Source: an uncultured Ruminococcus sp. (GTDB lineage: Bacteria > Bacillota > Clostridia > Oscillospirales > Acutalibacteraceae). From it: DNA of 64,000 nucleotides. The stretch covers positions 62,001 to 126,000 of the forward strand of contig CAJUGO010000001.1 in the NCBI GenBank assembly GCA_910585865.1, read 5' to 3'. A model generated the notes under the pieces. It had not been told where the DNA came from, made no database searches, and saw only the letters and a list, made by a program, of their open reading frames with translations. Below, in pieces: positions 62,201-64,000 of this stretch (its first letter is position 1; the number at the start of each line of letters is the position of its first letter). The translations under genes and the position numbers were made by a program.

Positions 62201-62944
62201 TCAGTCCGGAATAACTACGGCATTTTCCGGATAATCAGGAACAACACTGTATTCTTCTGCCGAATACTCGTTATTATCGTTATTTCCAATATCACTTTTT
62301 ATTCTGCCATGATCAATTAAAACAACTCTTCTGCTGAATTCACGCACAAGATCGTGTTCATGCGTTACGACTATTACGGTCGTTCCTTTTGCATTAATCT
62401 CACTGAGAAGTTCAATAATCTCATGCGACATTTCAGGGTCGACATTACCTGTAGGCTCGTCCGCAATAATAATCTCCGGGTTATTAACAAGTGCACGGGC
62501 AAGGCTTACACGCTGTTGTTCACCACCTGAAAGCTCACTTGGTTTACACTTCATCTTATCCTTAAGTCCTACAAGTTCGAGAACATAAGGTACTCTTTTT
62601 TTGATAACTGAATACGGTTTACCAACTGCACGCATTGCAAATGCAACATTATCAAAAACTGTCATTTTTTCAATAAGTCTGAAATCCTGAAACACAATAC
62701 CCATATGACGGCGCAAATAAGGGACTTTGCTTCGCTTTAAATTAGACGTATTGGTACCGTTAATTATGATTTCACCCGATGTAGGAGTTTCCTCATGCAT
62801 AATCAGTTTAAGAAATGTACTTTTGCCTGCACCGGAAGCACCGACTATAAATACAAACTCACCCTTATCGATACTTAATGATACATCATGAAGTGCATGA
62901 GTGCCGTTGGGATATGTTTTTGATACATTTTTAAAATCTATCAT
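62201..62944 (-). CDS. ftsE: Cell-division ATP-binding protein FtsE
   Basis: 247 residues. It starts IDFKNVSKTYPNGTHALHDVSL, with Walker A GASGAGKSTFLK, Q loop VFQDFRLIEKMTVFDNVAFAMRA (typical FtsE), signature LSGGEQQRVSLARAL, Walker B IIIADEPTGNVDPEMS and switch His in VVVTHEHDL. It has a C-terminal tail about 25 residues longer than E. coli FtsE (IGNNDNNEYSAEEYSVVPD). First gene of the ftsE-ftsX-hydrolase run. Confidence 0.97.
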   Translation of the reverse strand: MIDFKNVSKTYPNGTHALHDVSLSIDKGEFVFIVGASGAGKSTFLKLIMHEETPTSGEIIINGTNTSNLKRSKVPYLRRHMGIVFQDFRLIEKMTVFDNVAFAMRAVGKPYSVIKKRVPYVLELVGLKDKMKCKPSELSGGEQQRVSLARALVNNPEIIIADEPTGNVDPEMSHEIIELLSEINAKGTTVIVVTHEHDLVREFSRRVVLIDHGRIKSDIGNNDNNEYSAEEYSVVPDYPENAVVIPD

Positions 62945-63003
62945 AAGGTCACCTTTATTTTATGTTTAGTGCATTAAAAGCCGGTAAATCAAAATCAAAA
63001 CGC

Positions 63004-63035
63004 CCTGAGCACAATTATGTTATTTTGTGCTCAGG
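63004..63035 (-). terminator. Intrinsic terminator of the PucR-type regulator gene
   Basis: CCTGAGCACAA at 63004-63014 pairs perfectly with TTGTGCTCAGG at 63025-63035; GCGTTTTGATTTTG follows on the minus strand. Confidence 0.8.
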
Positions 63036-63058
63036 TACGCATAGCTTTACCGAATATA

Positions 63059-64000
63059 TCAATACTTTGTAGGGCTTGCATTAAGATATTTCTTAACCAT
63101 AAGAGCTACCTTGAACACGATTGCGTCTTCAAACTCACGCAAATCAAGACCCGTAAGCTTCTTAATTTTTTCAAGTCTGTAAACAAGTGTATTTCTGTGT
63201 ACAAACAGTTTTCTTGATGTTTCAGAAACATTAAGGTTATTTTCAAAAAAACGCTGAATTGTAAATAACGTTTCCTGATCAAGACTTTCAATAGAACCGC
63301 GCTTAAAAACTTCCTTAAGGAACATTTCACAGAGAGTTGTAGGAAGCTGATAAATAAGGCGGGCAATACCGAGATTGTCATAACTTACAATTGTACGGTC
63401 CGTATCAAATACCTTTGCTACCTCAAGTGCTGACTGTGCCTCCTTAAATGAACGGGCAAGATCCTTAATTCCCGTAACAGTCGTACCGATTCCGACAACA
63501 CAATGTGTATAGAATTCACTTGAAAGCGTATCTGAGATTGAGCTTGCAAGTTTTTCAAGATCACGTCCGTCTGTATCCGGCTTTATCTCCTTGACAAGTG
63601 CAATTTCAGTCTCATTAATATTAATTACAAAGTCTTTTGACTTATCGGGAAAAAGATTCTGGATTATATCATAAGCGGAAACATCAGTCTTTGAAACAAT
63701 TTTGATAAGTAAGCAAACACGTGAAACCTCACTGTTAAAATGAAGTTCTCTTGCTTTAAGGTAAATATCTCCCGGCAGGATATTGTCAAGAATTACATTC
63801 TTAATAAAGTTTGAACGATCATACTTTTCATCATAATATTGCTTGATGCTTGCAAAAGAAACTGAAAGAAGCTGAACATATTTCTGAGCATACTCATCTG
63901 TTCCCTGTACAAATACAGCATAATCGTATTTTGCATTACTGCCGAATGACTTATATGTATATCCGTTAATAACAAACGGTACAGTTGAACTAAGTGTTTC
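63059..64000 (-). CDS. PucR/CdaR-type transcriptional regulator, 5' end beyond the window
   Basis: The minus-strand frame is open from 63059 to the window edge (about 313 codons), so the start is missing. The C-terminal 60 residues are a PucR helix-turn-helix: LFTIQRFFENNLNVSETSRKL followed by FVHRNTLVYRLEKIKKLTGLDL. Upstream is a GGDEF-like/sensory segment typical of CdaR (sugar diacid regulator) relatives, with LGIARLIYQLPTTLCEMFLKEV leading into the helix-turn-helix. Ligand and targets unknown. The Met at 63325 is internal. Confidence 0.88.
   Translation of the reverse strand, partial: ETLSSTVPFVINGYTYKSFGSNAKYDYAVFVQGTDEYAQKYVQLLSVSFASIKQYYDEKYDRSNFIKNVILDNILPGDIYLKARELHFNSEVSRVCLLIKIVSKTDVSAYDIIQNLFPDKSKDFVININETEIALVKEIKPDTDGRDLEKLASSISDTLSSEFYTHCVVGIGTTVTGIKDLARSFKEAQSALEVAKVFDTDRTIVSYDNLGIARLIYQLPTTLCEMFLKEVFKRGSIESLDQETLFTIQRFFENNLNVSETSRKLFVHRNTLVYRLEKIKKLTGLDLREFEDAIVFKVALMVKKYLNASPTKY

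Overview
The window reads as a chromosomal segment from a low-GC Gram-positive of the Clostridia, most likely a Ruminococcus-like member of the Oscillospiraceae. Signs of this are AT-rich intergenic DNA, strong AGGAGG-type ribosome binding sites, several TTG starts, sigma-A promoters of the TTGCAT-17-TATACT kind, many lipoproteins, a PdaB-like deacetylase, an FtsEX-hydrolase locus and a type I dockerin remnant. Most of it is ordinary housekeeping DNA. No rRNA, tRNA, CRISPR array or intact prophage or transposon was seen.

Layout. 1-9.4 kb (+): the end of comM, a GNAT protein, DUF1858, trmK and a Nif3-like gene, trmB, an FG-GAP-like lipoprotein followed by a response regulator and histidine kinase, a DUF1385 gene and prmC. 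9.4-16.3 kb (+): recA-recX-rimO-pgsA, cysE, cysS and a PdaB-like deacetylase. The leaders of the last two genes hold notable RNA structures. 16.4-25 kb: an L,D-transpeptidase, a GH25 lysozyme-like lipoprotein with luxS, a G5/M23 envelope protein, a short ribbon-helix-helix protein of only 59 residues, and a lipoprotein/membrane-protein cluster. 25-30 kb (+): trmL and the glycolytic run pgk-tpiA-gpmI. 30-36 kb (+): a TetR/ABC/FtsX-like export operon and a heterodimeric ABC exporter with the usual split of one canonical and one degenerate ATP site.

36-51.7 kb is almost wholly on the minus strand: a Mn-type CDF transporter with a YitT protein, an EF-G paralogue lacking key GTPase residues, ilvD, a secreted xxxLxxG-heptad protein with an MMPL/RND exporter and TetR gene, a membrane acyltransferase, an AraC/GyrI-like regulator and an M50-type metalloprotease. 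Two short hairpin elements (MITE-like) sharing the ends AGGGCGTATCTGAAA lie at 40.4 and 47.4 kb. 51.7-53.5 kb is a decayed patch with an integrase remnant, a VanZ gene and a truncated GNAT gene.

53.7-64 kb (-): lysS and greA, an unrecognised gene, two tandemly duplicated surface proteins with a QTG-type C-terminal anchor, a subtilase/Listeria-Bacteroides-repeat/dockerin remnant, the cell-division set hydrolase-ftsX-ftsE, and a PucR/CdaR-type regulator cut by the window edge.

No large undescribed defence or mobile system was found. The most unusual signals are the two mutually exclusive hairpins before cysS, the 17-bp stem hiding the ribosome binding site of the PdaB-like gene, the 60-bp dyad before the MMPL operon, the duplicated surface proteins and the dockerin remnant. 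All functional calls rest on reading sequence motifs; no database search was run.
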